A DNA stretch of 64,000 bases from Ahrensia marina (GCF_001293565.1 NZ_JXMU01000015.1:1-64000); one strand, 5' to 3'. Numbered from the stretch's first letter, positions 1-8,654 are shown. Translations and numbers: made by a program. The notes: a model not told the origin generated them from the sequence alone.

Positions 1-2
1 GG

Positions 3-149
3 CTTGTCTGGTACGAAGAACATGACGACATACGAGATGCTATTCAGCGTGAAAAATCGCTCAAACGCTGGCGGCGCCAATGGAAAATTAATCTGATCGA
101 GAGCATCAATCCTGAATGGCACGAGCTATATAAAGGAATGGGTTGGTAG
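3..149 (+). CDS. GIY-YIG nuclease family protein, C-terminal fragment
   Basis: This is the last 48 codons of a gene that begins before the window; the frame is open from base 3 to TAG at 147-149. The visible tail contains REKSLKRWRR and ends with NPEWHELYKG, which matches the C-terminus of small stand-alone GIY-YIG (YhbQ/UPF0213-type) proteins of about 95 residues. The GIY and YIG motifs themselves lie outside the window, so the assignment rests on the tail only. The biological role of this family is poorly defined. Confidence 0.7.
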   Translation, partial: LVWYEEHDDIRDAIQREKSLKRWRRQWKINLIESINPEWHELYKGMGW

Positions 150-189
150 CAGTTCTGTTCGGATTTTGCTGCCCACCTTCACGGAATGG

Positions 190-214
190 ATCCTCGGCTC
201 GGCGGCCGAGGATG
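190..214. repeat. Palindromic intergenic element
   Basis: The gap between the GIY-YIG fragment and the next gene holds an inverted repeat with core CCTCGGC / GCCGAGG (192-198 and 205-211) inside the context GGATCCTCGG..CCGAGGATGACG. The sequence resembles the short palindromic intergenic elements scattered through many alphaproteobacterial genomes. Only one copy is seen in this window, so its repeat status is inferred from resemblance. Confidence 0.45.
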
Positions 215-334
215 ACGACAGTGTGGGGCGAACACCGCGCCCGATCCCTGCCCTAGAGGGAGAGAAAGATTGCGCCAACTTATCCAACTCCCCAAAACCT
301 GACCCCATAATCTTCCCCAAACAACGAGGACGAT

Positions 335-994
335 ATGGACTGGCAGGCGGCGATCAACATAAACAGGCAGGCATTGCTGCGAATCGTAGCGGCGCTGGTG
401 GCGCTTGTTCAAATTGGCAACGCTGTGCCACATGTCGTGCGCCATCAAATCCTGCGTGTGCTTGATCCCGCCGAAAGTGCAGCACGGCGGCTGATTGTGC
501 TGGCGGCACGGGTTCAGAAAAGCGCGGAGATTGTCTCTGCTGCTTCGGCCAACCCTAACCTGCCGGATTTTGCTGCGTTCAATCGCACCATACAAACACC
601 ACGCTTTAAACTGTTCGATCCGCGCAAGCGTTTTGACTGGCTTGATGATCAACCAGCAAAACAGATGCCCAAAGCCATGCCGCGCATCAGCGTGATCGGC
701 GTATCGGACCCCGTGTTTGAAACGCCCAAGGAACTTAACCAAGACAACACCGCCCTCACCCGTCGCCTCCAAGCGCTGCAAGACGCGCTTTCCGATCTGC
801 CCAGAGAGGCAAAGCGTCTGAGCCGTCAGATGCAAAAGCGGAAAACCGCCCCCGCTGGGCCAAAGCGTGTGCCGCCCCTGCGACCGGGCCTGCCGCCAGG
901 TTTCCGGCAAAAGCCGGATCACACGGTCGATTGTGTCTTAAAAGAATGTCATGCGCTGGTGCTTCAGCACATGGCGCTGACAGATACGTCATGA
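335..994 (+). CDS. Conserved hypothetical protein (219 aa)
   Basis: I do not recognise a function. The start has a good ribosome binding site (CGAGG six bases before ATG). Residues 10-35 form a mostly hydrophobic segment that could be one membrane helix, followed by an Arg-rich stretch (residues 36-65, with AESAARRLIVLAAR) and a basic, proline-rich C-terminal half. The N-terminal pattern of a short W..A...NR..LLRIVA helix followed by LRPAESA-RRLIV recalls an uncharacterised family I associate with rhizobial genomes. It is convergent with the thiamine operon, 21 bases apart. A long antisense frame over the same region (179-922) lacks comparable signals. Confidence 0.6.
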   Translation: MDWQAAININRQALLRIVAALVALVQIGNAVPHVVRHQILRVLDPAESAARRLIVLAARVQKSAEIVSAASANPNLPDFAAFNRTIQTPRFKLFDPRKRFDWLDDQPAKQMPKAMPRISVIGVSDPVFETPKELNQDNTALTRRLQALQDALSDLPREAKRLSRQMQKRKTAPAGPKRVPPLRPGLPPGFRQKPDHTVDCVLKECHALVLQHMALTDTS

Positions 995-1015
995 ACGGTA
1001 ATTTCACGCAAATCA

Positions 1016-1771
1016 TTATGGCCCGCTGCGCGTTTCACCCTGCGCATAGGCCGTTAAACGCTTGGCCAGAAGTCCGACAAGGCTGTGTAAAATCACCGTC
1101 AGGCAGGCAAGTGCAATCAAACAGGCAAACATCAGATCGGTTTTGGCGCGGCCATTGGCCAGCAGCATCAGATAGCCAAGCCCCTTGGACGCGCCGACCC
1201 ACTCGCCAATCACCGCGCCGATCGGTGCATAAACCGCGGCCAGCTTCAGCCCCGAACCAAGAGACGGCAGCGCCGCCGGAATACGGATATGACGCAAAAT
1301 CTGCATCCGCGCCCCGCCCATTGTTTTGGCCAGATCAAGATAGCCGCGGTCAATGCGTGTCAAACCGTCATGAAAAGCTGAAGTTACGGGAAAATAGATG
1401 ATCAGAACCGCCATCACCACTTTTGAACCCATGCCATACCCGAACCACAATGTGAGCAAGGGCGCGAGCGCAAAAACCGGCACGGCCTGGGTGAAAACCA
1501 GAATGGGGAGCATCAGACGCTCGGCTGTTTTGAAAAGCGTCAATTGCAAGGCCGTTGCCATGCCGAGCAAGGTGCCCAGCAGCAGCCCCAGCACGACTTC
1601 GGTTATCGTCACCAGCGCATTTTCAGCGATCAGCGCACGGCTGAAATATGCCGCTTTTGCAACGCGCCACGGCGATGGCAAAATAAAATGCGGTGCTCCG
1701 GTTATCACAACCAGCACTTGCCAGATGCCGAGCCCCAATAAAATTGCCAGTAGGAAATCGAGTTTTCTCAT
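1016..1771 (-). CDS. thiX: ThiX: HMP/thiamine-precursor ABC transporter permease
   Basis: This is the membrane subunit of the ThiXYZ importer for pyrimidine precursors of thiamine. The 251-residue protein has about six hydrophobic helices and the cytoplasmic coupling loop typical of BPD-type permeases (AKTMGGARMQILRHIRIP). I chose the ATG at 1771 because it overlaps the thiZ stop as ATGA; a longer frame to 1813 would run far into thiZ. It is the last gene of the thiamine operon. The family resembles SsuC/TauC permeases, so substrate assignment rests on the operon and its TPP riboswitch rather than on the protein itself. Confidence 0.88.
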   Translation of the reverse strand: MRKLDFLLAILLGLGIWQVLVVITGAPHFILPSPWRVAKAAYFSRALIAENALVTITEVVLGLLLGTLLGMATALQLTLFKTAERLMLPILVFTQAVPVFALAPLLTLWFGYGMGSKVVMAVLIIYFPVTSAFHDGLTRIDRGYLDLAKTMGGARMQILRHIRIPAALPSLGSGLKLAAVYAPIGAVIGEWVGASKGLGYLMLLANGRAKTDLMFACLIALACLTVILHSLVGLLAKRLTAYAQGETRSGP

Positions 1772-2493
1772 GCCGCCAGCGCCCGCAAATGCGCCAGTAA
1801 TTTTGACTGGCAATCCAATGTTTCAGGCGCATCAACCGCGCGTATCGCAGGCATTTGAGGTGCCGGCCAGACATCCATACCGGTTTTGCCCATGACAAGA
1901 ATCTGGTCCCCTAAACGGCTTGCTTCGGCTGGATCATGGGTAACAAGAAGCACGGTTTTATCGCTCAAAAGCTCGGCGGCAAGCTCTTGCATATCGGCGC
2001 GGGTGCCAGCGTCCAAAGCCGAAAATGGTTCATCGAGAAGCACAATGGGCCGGTCCTCCATCAGGGTCCGCGCGAGCGCTGCCCGCTGGCGCATTCCGCC
2101 TGATAAAGCGCCCGGCTTTTTGTGCCCATGGGCGCCAAGGCCAACCCGTTCCAGCAAGGTGACCGCGCGCTTCTGGTCGCCGGTTTCACCGCGAAGCGAA
2201 GCGCCGATCATCAGATTGTCGGTCACCGAAAGCCACGGCAAAAGCAGATCGGATTGCGCCATATAGCTAATCCGCCCCGCAACCGGCTGCCCGTCAGAAG
2301 AGGAAATGTTGCCCATGAAAACACCGCCTGTTTCAAGTCCCAAAAGCAACCGCAAGACGGTCGATTTTCCGACACCCGACGGGCCGAGCAAACAGGTCCA
2401 ACGCGCGGACGGCATCACAAAGCAGGCATCAAAAAGCTCGCGGCCTTCGAGCATGAAATGCCCGCTAAACGTGATTTCAGGCGGCTGGTTCAT
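1768..2493 (-). CDS. thiZ: ThiZ: HMP/thiamine-precursor ABC transporter ATPase
   Basis: This is the ATP-hydrolysing subunit that drives ThiXY import. The 241-residue protein shows Walker A GPSGVGKST (37-45), the signature LSGGMRQRAALART, Walker B IVLLDEPFSALD and the switch histidine in LLVTHDPAEA. The start overlaps the tenA stop by four bases and the end overlaps thiX in the same way, so translation is probably coupled. The NBD belongs to the nitrate/sulfonate/taurine-like class; the pyrimidine substrate is inferred from context. Confidence 0.88.
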   Translation of the reverse strand: MNQPPEITFSGHFMLEGRELFDACFVMPSARWTCLLGPSGVGKSTVLRLLLGLETGGVFMGNISSSDGQPVAGRISYMAQSDLLLPWLSVTDNLMIGASLRGETGDQKRAVTLLERVGLGAHGHKKPGALSGGMRQRAALARTLMEDRPIVLLDEPFSALDAGTRADMQELAAELLSDKTVLLVTHDPAEASRLGDQILVMGKTGMDVWPAPQMPAIRAVDAPETLDCQSKLLAHLRALAA

Positions 2494-3176
2494 TGTCCGC
2501 GCAATCCCATATCCCAGAACCCGACTTCAAGCTGCGTTGCCTTGGTATAACGCGCTTGCAGGATTTCACACCTTGGCGATGCAGACAGATCATTACCGAT
2601 ACGCCGCTCGACCGCCTTATCAATCATCGCGCCCGCAGTGCGGCAAACCTCTTGATATTCATCGCCCGCATAAGTTTCGATCCATTGCATATAGGGCGTA
2701 TCACCGGATGCTGTTTGCGCCAGCCGCGCGCCGATTTCACCATAACCAAGTACGCAAGGCGCAAGCGCGGCCATCAGATCAAGAAAATCGCCCTGCATTC
2801 CCGCATCCAGTACATAGCGCGTATAGGCAAGGTTTTCGGTCGTTTCGCCGGCGTTGAACAAGGCTTCTTCGCTGATTCCGGCGGCGGCACATGTTTCGAC
2901 ATGCAACGCCATTTCATGATTGACCAGCGCGTGAACTGTTCCGGCACAAATTTTCATCTCGTCCTGCGTTTCCGCTTTAATCACACCCAGAGACCAGGCG
3001 CGCGAATAGTGAACAAGATAGACATAATCCTGGATCAGATAATGCAGAAATGAAGCGCGCGGCAGACTGCCATCACGCAAACCTTCCACGAATGGGTGGG
3101 TGACATAATCATGCCAGCTCTGTCCGGCTCCTTCGCGCCACAGCGCGAAGGTTTTTCCATAATCAGGATAACTCAT
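2490..3176 (-). CDS. tenA: TenA: thiaminase II / aminopyrimidine aminohydrolase
   Basis: TenA hydrolyses the amino-pyrimidine breakdown product of thiamine to HMP, which ThiD then phosphorylates. The 228-residue protein is of normal length and all-helical in appearance. The expected catalytic cysteine is C141 in the motif LAPCVLGYGEIG, with D50 in LIQDYVY and E217 in QLEVGFWDMG as likely active-site acids. It sits between thiY and thiZ with ATGA overlaps on both sides. The pairing of TenA with ThiXYZ points to salvage of degraded thiamine taken from the environment. Confidence 0.92.
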   Translation of the reverse strand: MSYPDYGKTFALWREGAGQSWHDYVTHPFVEGLRDGSLPRASFLHYLIQDYVYLVHYSRAWSLGVIKAETQDEMKICAGTVHALVNHEMALHVETCAAAGISEEALFNAGETTENLAYTRYVLDAGMQGDFLDLMAALAPCVLGYGEIGARLAQTASGDTPYMQWIETYAGDEYQEVCRTAGAMIDKAVERRIGNDLSASPRCEILQARYTKATQLEVGFWDMGLRGQ

Positions 3177-4111
3177 TGCGCGGTCACATCGATCGCAATC
3201 GCCTCTACCGGATTTTGTGACGGGATAAGTCCGGCCTCATTGAGAAACGCTTCAAACGCGGCATAGCGCCCGGCATCCATAGCAGCAGGACGTTTTGCAA
3301 AACGCGGCCAGGTATCCGTCCATGCCCGCTTGTTTAATTCATCCTGTAGCTCTGTCGAAGTACCGGCAAATATTTCCCATCCTTCCTGCGGGTGGTTGGT
3401 AATGAATTGTGTCGCCTTTTCGGTCGCCGCAAGAAAACGGGCGATCATTTCCTTATCCATCGTGTCTGAATTGGCCACATAGATAAGCTCATCATAGGAT
3501 GGCAGGCCTTCTTCCTCGACGTAGAAGCACTTGCCCGCGACACCTTCGATATCCATCTGGTTAAGTTCAAAATTTCGATAGGCACCAATCACGGCATCGA
3601 CCTGTTTGGACATGAGAGCGGGCGACAGTGAAAAATTCACATTGATCAATTCGACATCGTCTAAACTGACACCGTGATTGGATAACACAGTGCCTAAAAC
3701 AGCTTCTTCAACACCGCCGACTGAAAAGCCGACTTTTTTGCCTTTCAAATCCGCAGGTGTTTCAATTGGGCCATCTTCAAGAACAAGCAGGCAGTTCAGC
3801 GGCGTGGCAACCAATGTGCCAACGCGCTTAAGCGGCAAGCCTTCATGGATCTGAATATGCAATTGTGGCTGATATGAAATAGCAAGATCGCCCTTGCCTG
3901 CGGCAACCAGCTTGGGTGGATCGGACGGGTCGGCAGGGGCAATAATTTCCACCTCTAAATCCTGTTCTGCAAAATAACCTTTTTCCTGCGCTACAATAAT
4001 CGGTCCGTGGTCAGGGTTGATAAACCAATCCAGTAAAACCGTCATTTTTTCTGCCGCCATTGCCGGTGTCGCCAGCATAGCAAGTGCCATAGTCAAAGCA
4101 GTTCGTTTCAT
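3173..4111 (-). CDS. thiY: ThiY: periplasmic HMP/formylaminopyrimidine-binding protein
   Basis: This is the solute receptor of the ThiXYZ importer. The 312-residue protein starts with a cleavable signal (basic MKRT, hydrophobic core, cleavage near PAMAA-EK at about residue 20). The mature part is an NMT1/THI5-like fold, beginning TVLLDWFINPDHGPIIVA, which is typical of thiamine-pyrimidine receptors; W29 lies in a position that often stacks on the pyrimidine. The start overlaps the stop of the thiF-like gene by one base. Ligand choice between HMP and formylaminopyrimidine cannot be read from sequence alone. Confidence 0.88.
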   Translation of the reverse strand: MKRTALTMALAMLATPAMAAEKMTVLLDWFINPDHGPIIVAQEKGYFAEQDLEVEIIAPADPSDPPKLVAAGKGDLAISYQPQLHIQIHEGLPLKRVGTLVATPLNCLLVLEDGPIETPADLKGKKVGFSVGGVEEAVLGTVLSNHGVSLDDVELINVNFSLSPALMSKQVDAVIGAYRNFELNQMDIEGVAGKCFYVEEEGLPSYDELIYVANSDTMDKEMIARFLAATEKATQFITNHPQEGWEIFAGTSTELQDELNKRAWTDTWPRFAKRPAAMDAGRYAAFEAFLNEAGLIPSQNPVEAIAIDVTAQ

Positions 4112-5118
4112 TATTGCAGCCTTTCAGTTTCGGGCGCATCGCCCATTGCAATCAAGGAAATGGGACCATCCCAATATGTTTTAAGGTGAGAAGCAGCCTG
4201 CCAGGACCTCAAGCCAGAGCGGCATATCAGTACAGCGCGCTGCGCCTTGTCCGGTGCCGGTTTTGCGGAGGCAAAATCACTTACCTTCATACGCCGGGCA
4301 TAAGAACGGATAAGATCAGGGGCTTCGTTTTTATCCCGCAGTTCAACCACCCAATCGGTAGGCTGAATATCGTCATCAGCGATAAATCCGAAGACGCCAG
4401 TTTCAGGCTCCGGCGCTTTATCAAAGCGAAAGCCGCCGCTTCGCATCGTACGCAAATCATGGGTAACAAGCTGGCCAAGCGGTGAAGGCTTTAGCTTCAA
4501 AAGTACCGACAAAGCCATCTGCGCTTGAGCAGCCCCTAAAAGACCGACGAGCGGTCCGACAACGCCTGCAGTTGCACAGGTCGCCGCGCGATCCGGCAAG
4601 TCCGGAAAAACCGCGCGCAAAGAAGGCGCAGTGCCGCAAAAGCCGCCGACATAACCGGAAAAGCCAAGCGCCGACGCGGTAATCAACGGAGTTTCAGATG
4701 CCTTGCAGAAATCCGATAAAATATAGCTGGCCGCGAAACTATCGGCGCAATCGACCACCAATGTTGCCTGCTCAACAAGTGCGCCCGCATTGGCAGGCGT
4801 GAGGCTCTCGCACATAGGCAAAAACTTGCAATCCGAATTTAACCCCACCAGACTTTCAGCAGCAATTTTCGCTTTAAAACGGCCAATGTCATTTTCTCTA
4901 AACAGCGTTTGCCGGTGCAAATTTGAGAGTGAAACAATGTCTCCGTCCACAAGAACCAAACGCCCGACACCCGCGGCTGTAAGATATTGAGCAACCGGAC
5001 AACCAAGCCCGCCAATGCCCACAATCAGCACTGTGGCGTCAGCGAGCAAAGCCTGACCTTCCGCGCCAATTTCAGGCAATATTTCCTGCCGTGCATAGCG
5101 GTTGTTTGGGCGGCTCAT
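4111..5118 (-). CDS. thiF: ThiF/MoeB-family adenylyltransferase with rhodanese-like tail
   Basis: The enzyme probably adenylates the C-terminal Gly-Gly of ThiS and helps load sulfur on it for thiazole synthesis. The E1-like domain (1-230) has the nucleotide loop GIGGLG (34-39), the NLHRQ motif and a conserved cysteine C181 in ATCATAGVVGP. The tail (about 250-335) ends in a rhodanese-like loop with cysteine C299 (VLICRSGLRS). The usual CxxC zinc pair near residue 170 is absent. It overlaps thiE by four bases. It could instead be a MoeB-type enzyme shared with molybdopterin synthesis, but the operon favours thiazole formation. Confidence 0.85.
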   Translation of the reverse strand: MSRPNNRYARQEILPEIGAEGQALLADATVLIVGIGGLGCPVAQYLTAAGVGRLVLVDGDIVSLSNLHRQTLFRENDIGRFKAKIAAESLVGLNSDCKFLPMCESLTPANAGALVEQATLVVDCADSFAASYILSDFCKASETPLITASALGFSGYVGGFCGTAPSLRAVFPDLPDRAATCATAGVVGPLVGLLGAAQAQMALSVLLKLKPSPLGQLVTHDLRTMRSGGFRFDKAPEPETGVFGFIADDDIQPTDWVVELRDKNEAPDLIRSYARRMKVSDFASAKPAPDKAQRAVLICRSGLRSWQAASHLKTYWDGPISLIAMGDAPETERLQ

Positions 5119-5711
5119 CGCGTTGCCTCCAGCCAGGCTTTCACCCGTGCTTCAGGATTAGCATTCAAAGTGATATCCGTGACTGCGGAAACAACATCGG
5201 CACCCGCCTGAAAAGCACCGGCCGCACGGTCAATATTCATGCCGCCAATGGCAATCAAAGGTGTATCCCCGATCAGCGCGCGCCATTTGGTAAGCTTTTC
5301 AACGCCCTGCTCATGCCATTTCATCTTTTTCAAAATAGTCGGATAAATCGGACCGAGCGCGATATAATCAGGTGCCAGTGCCATGGCGCGTTCAAGCTCG
5401 GCACGATCATGCGTGCTGATACCTATCCGCAGTCCGGCAGAGCGAATTGCTTTAATATCAGCATGGTCCAGATCTTCCTGACCCAAATGAATGAAATCGC
5501 ATTTCTCATCTAAAGCGATCTGCCAGTAGTCATTCACAACCAGCGTACAATCATGCAGCTTGCAAAGATCACGCGCGTTGCGGATTTCATCGCGCAAAAT
5601 ATCTTCGGGCATATCCTTGATACGAAGTTGCACGAGTTTAATGCCAAGCGGCAAAAGCCGTTCGAGCCATTTTGCGCTGTCAAAAATGGGATAAAACCGG
5701 TCAAGCATCAT
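5115..5711 (-). CDS. thiE: ThiE: thiamine-phosphate synthase
   Basis: ThiE condenses HMP diphosphate with thiazole carboxylate phosphate to give thiamine phosphate. The 198-residue TIM barrel is of usual length and shows VQLRIKD near the N-terminus, [26 protein letters not shown] and the phosphate-binding IAIGGMN. The motif after GPIYPT departs from the common T-x-TK, which is seen in some alphaproteobacterial ThiE copies. It overlaps thiG and the thiF-like gene by four bases each. Confidence 0.92.
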   Translation of the reverse strand: MMLDRFYPIFDSAKWLERLLPLGIKLVQLRIKDMPEDILRDEIRNARDLCKLHDCTLVVNDYWQIALDEKCDFIHLGQEDLDHADIKAIRSAGLRIGISTHDRAELERAMALAPDYIALGPIYPTILKKMKWHEQGVEKLTKWRALIGDTPLIAIGGMNIDRAAGAFQAGADVVSAVTDITLNANPEARVKAWLEATR

Positions 5712-6481
5712 AGCAAAAATGCCTTTCCAAGAACCGGTGTGGAAGGCGCGGCCATGTCGCGCGGCTCCATCGGGTCTGCTGCCGCGGCCAGATGACCGGC
5801 GTGAACGGCACCCGCAAACGCTTCAGCCATCGCAGCCGGATCACCCGCCTTTGCAACCGCCGTGTTTAAAAGAACAGCATCAAACCCCATTTCCATCGCC
5901 TGAGCGGCTTGTGACGGCAGCCCCAACCCTGCATCAATGACCAACGGCACATCTGGAAAATGCGCCCGCATTGATTTCAATCCATACGGATTGTTCAAGC
6001 CTAAGCCGGAACCGATGGGTGCGCCCCAAGGCATAAGAACCTCACAACCGGCATCCAGCAATTTACCGGCAACAACAAGATCTTCTGTCGTGTATGGGAA
6101 AACCTGAAAGCCATCGTCAGTTAGAATACGCGCTGCTTCAACAAGACCGAATACATCCGGTTGAAGCGTATCCTCCTCACCAATGACCTCCAGCTTGATC
6201 CATTTGGTGCCAAAGACTTCGCGCGCCATATGTGCGGTCGTGACGGCCTCTTTCACGCTGTGACAACCAGCCGTGTTGGGAAGCACATGAACGCCGAGAT
6301 CGCGGATGATCGCCCAGAAATCCTGCCCTGCCCGATCATTGCCGCTTTCGCGGCGAAGCGAGACTGTGGCAACACACGCCGCACTGCGCTTGAATGCCTC
6401 CACCATGATTGCTGGAGACGGATATTGCGCTGTGCCCAGCATCAATCCGTTTTTCAAAGTCGTGCCGTAAAAATCGCGCAT
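5708..6481 (-). CDS. thiG: ThiG: thiazole synthase
   Basis: ThiG builds the thiazole phosphate ring from deoxyxylulose phosphate, the ThiS thiocarboxylate and dehydroglycine. Counting from ATG 6481, the Schiff-base lysine is K96 in [10 protein letters not shown]; later motifs include [11 protein letters not shown] and the phosphate loop [17 protein letters not shown] at 6484 overlaps the thiS stop, but ATG 6481 has GGAGG six bases upstream and is preferred. Length is about 257 residues, normal for the family. Confidence 0.93.
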   Translation of the reverse strand: MRDFYGTTLKNGLMLGTAQYPSPAIMVEAFKRSAACVATVSLRRESGNDRAGQDFWAIIRDLGVHVLPNTAGCHSVKEAVTTAHMAREVFGTKWIKLEVIGEEDTLQPDVFGLVEAARILTDDGFQVFPYTTEDLVVAGKLLDAGCEVLMPWGAPIGSGLGLNNPYGLKSMRAHFPDVPLVIDAGLGLPSQAAQAMEMGFDAVLLNTAVAKAGDPAAMAEAFAGAVHAGHLAAAADPMEPRDMAAPSTPVLGKAFLL

Positions 6482-6483
6482 CA

Positions 6484-6681
6484 CTAACCTCCCTGCATTG
6501 GCGCAAGGACTTCGATCAAATCATTCTCATTGAGTGATTGTGTCTCGCGAAGCGTTGCCGGTACAAACTGGCCGTTAACTGCAGTCGCTACTTTCGCATC
6601 GCCAAAGCCCTGCTCTTCAAGCAGGGCAACAAGTGTATTGGCATCCGTTTCAATGGCTTCACCATTAAGCTGAAGTTTCAT
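6484..6681 (-). CDS. thiS: ThiS: sulfur carrier protein
   Basis: ThiS is the small ubiquitin-like carrier that is adenylated and thiocarboxylated to deliver sulfur to ThiG. The protein has 65 residues and ends with the required Gly-Gly (PMQGG). The first strand MKLQLNGE and the ALLEEQG helix are typical. It overlaps thiO by 17 bases and sits directly before thiG. Confidence 0.93.
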   Translation of the reverse strand: MKLQLNGEAIETDANTLVALLEEQGFGDAKVATAVNGQFVPATLRETQSLNENDLIEVLAPMQGG

Positions 6682-7660
6682 CCATCATCTCCGGTTTTGT
6701 GTTATCAAAAATCATTTCAGCGACCATTCGCGCCATTGCAGGTGCCAGCAAGAACCCGTGGCGAAACAGGCCGTTCGCGCAGATCAAATTTCCGTCGCGG
6801 CGGATACGCGGCAAGTTGTCGGGAAAAGCCGGTCGCGCATCGACGCCGATTTCGAGCACTTCAGCTTCTCCAAAAGCCGGATTGAGCGCGTAAGCCGCAC
6901 TGAGCAATTCAAGCAATGACCGTGCGGTCACATGCGTTTTTTGACTGCTTTCAATCATGGTCGCGCCCAGCATAAATATGCCGTCACCGCGCGGAACAAC
7001 GTAAAGCGGTATGCGCGGATGCAGCAGGCGAACCGGCCGGTTAAGCACTACATCCTTACAGGATAAAATGAGTATTTCGCCTTTAACACCGCGCAGATCA
7101 TTGATTGTGTCGCGCGCAGCAAACCCGCGGCAGTCCACGGTTAGGCCCTCACGCGTATATAGTTTGGGGTCTGCATCTTCGGTTTTGAACGTAACGCCAT
7201 CTGCCACCAGACCGTCACGTAGCCGACCAAGTGCCAAACGCGGTGACAGATGCGCTTCGTCCTTAAAGAACAAGCCCGTGTTAAAGCGGCCGGCCAGATC
7301 AGGCTCCAAAGCTTCGACTTCGGCACCGGAAACAGTTTCAAAATGACTTGTTCTGCGGCCAAAACGGGAAAGTTCGGCTTTATCACGCGCCGGTGAAACA
7401 ACCAGCGTGCCACAGCGATTGACCGCGTCGGTTTTTACCTGCCACCAATCCGCCGCTTCCTGTCCGAGACGAACCACCGGTTCTTCTGCGCTTTCACCCT
7501 CACAAAAAGGTGCGAGCATGCCGCCTGCCCACCATGAGCAAGCATGCGGACCGATACCGTCATGGCGGTCCACTACAAGCACATCGGCCCCGCGATCACG
7601 CAAAACCCGCGCAACGCAAAGACCGGCAACACCGCCACCTATGATACTTATCTGCATCAT
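6665..7660 (-). CDS. thiO: ThiO: FAD-dependent glycine oxidase
   Basis: ThiO oxidises glycine to the imine needed by ThiG, using FAD and oxygen. The N-terminus carries the dinucleotide motif IGGGVAGLCVARVL and the following acid in VVDRHD; the C-terminal NGLFRHGFLLAPA matches the DAO family FAD-contact region. I took the ATG at 7660, which overlaps the thiD stop as ATGA; ATG 7666 and 7657 are also possible. Presence of ThiO rather than ThiH means thiazole synthesis by the aerobic route. Confidence 0.9.
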   Translation of the reverse strand: MMQISIIGGGVAGLCVARVLRDRGADVLVVDRHDGIGPHACSWWAGGMLAPFCEGESAEEPVVRLGQEAADWWQVKTDAVNRCGTLVVSPARDKAELSRFGRRTSHFETVSGAEVEALEPDLAGRFNTGLFFKDEAHLSPRLALGRLRDGLVADGVTFKTEDADPKLYTREGLTVDCRGFAARDTINDLRGVKGEILILSCKDVVLNRPVRLLHPRIPLYVVPRGDGIFMLGATMIESSQKTHVTARSLLELLSAAYALNPAFGEAEVLEIGVDARPAFPDNLPRIRRDGNLICANGLFRHGFLLAPAMARMVAEMIFDNTKPEMMDETSA

Positions 7661-8469
7661 GTCCATTGCGCCGAAAAGTGATGGACGGGCCCATGGCCTG
7701 CACCAATATCCAAATCATCGGCAGCACAAATGGCAGCATGTAGATAAGCATGAGCGCGCTTTACGGCTTCCGCCATTGCAAAGCCCGATGCTAGATTGGC
7801 AGCAATTGCCGCTGAATAGGTACAGCCCGTGCCATGTGTGTTGCGTGTGTTGATACGCGGCGCTTCAAAACTGGTTATAACCCCGCTCTGCTCGACCAGA
7901 ACATCGGTGCAGACAGTGCCCTCAGCGTGCCCCCCCTTCATGAGAACAGCTTTGGGACCAAGCGCCAGAAGTGCTTTGGCCTGTGCAACAATTTCATCGT
8001 GTGATTGCGCAACATCACAACCAAGCAAGCGGGCAGCCTCGGGAAGATTAGGCGTTAAAAGATCGGCCTGCGGGAGAATGGCGTCCAATAAAGCGGTGAT
8101 CGCTTGATCTTGCAAAAGCGCATCGCCGGATTTTGCGATCATCACCGGATCGACGACGACCTTGCCATTATAACCTTTCAGCGCCTCTGATACTTCATGA
8201 ATAATCGGCGCGGAAAAAAGCATTCCCAGTTTAATAGCATCGACGGCAAGATCGGATAGGACCGCAGAAATTTGCGCCGCAACTATATCAGCGGGCACTT
8301 CATGGACGGCCGTTACTGCAGTGGTGTTTTGAGCGGTGATCGCCGTGATGACGCTTGCGCCATAGGCTTTATTTGCTGAAAAGGCTTTTAAATCGGCCTG
8401 AATGCCCGCACCACCGCCACTATCGGAACCAGCAATCGTCAATGCAATCGGTATTCTTTTCAACGTCAT
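7657..8469 (-). CDS. thiD: ThiD: HMP/HMP-phosphate kinase
   Basis: ThiD phosphorylates HMP twice to HMP diphosphate, the substrate of ThiE. The protein (270 residues from ATG 8469) has the ribokinase-fold motifs GSDSGGGAGIQADLKAF near the start and NTHGTGCTYSAAIA with the catalytic Asp-equivalent anion hole near residue 210. I preferred ATG 8469 to the in-frame ATG at 8490 because GGAGG lies four bases before it. It is the first gene of the operon and lies 60 bases after the TPP riboswitch. Confidence 0.92.
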   Translation of the reverse strand: MTLKRIPIALTIAGSDSGGGAGIQADLKAFSANKAYGASVITAITAQNTTAVTAVHEVPADIVAAQISAVLSDLAVDAIKLGMLFSAPIIHEVSEALKGYNGKVVVDPVMIAKSGDALLQDQAITALLDAILPQADLLTPNLPEAARLLGCDVAQSHDEIVAQAKALLALGPKAVLMKGGHAEGTVCTDVLVEQSGVITSFEAPRINTRNTHGTGCTYSAAIAANLASGFAMAEAVKRAHAYLHAAICAADDLDIGAGHGPVHHFSAQWT

Positions 8470-8531
8470 TACGCCTCCAAAATGGGGCAAAACGACGGGA
8501 AAAGGAGATTGGCCGCAATAGGCTATGCGAA

Positions 8532-8620
8532 TTACCCGTTCCCTACGCCGGCATTGCCCGGATCAGGTTCGACGGGTCGGTGCAAGCACCTCTCAGCCCA
8601 ATGGGCCCCCCGACGGATAA
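8532..8620 (-). promoter_or_regulatory. TPP riboswitch (THI element)
   Basis: On the minus strand the leader reads CTGAGAGGTGC, then GACCCGTCGAACCTGATC, then GGCAATGCCGGCGTAGGGA, which are the conserved blocks of the TPP aptamer. The ends form a P1 helix, TTATCCGT (8620-8613) with ACGGGTAA (8539-8532). Downstream, a CTCC stretch at about 8505 could pair with the GGAG of the thiD ribosome binding site at 8473-8477, so control of translation initiation is plausible; I see no clear intrinsic terminator. TPP would switch off the whole thi operon. Confidence 0.96.
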
Positions 8621-8654
8621 AGCGTCCTTAACGCATAATTTTCAGCGGTGCAAC

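Noticed and set aside
179-922. Long open frame on the minus strand opposite the 219-residue unknown
   Set aside because: The plus-strand frame has a good ribosome binding site and a protein-like composition with a hydrophobic N-terminal helix; the minus frame has neither.
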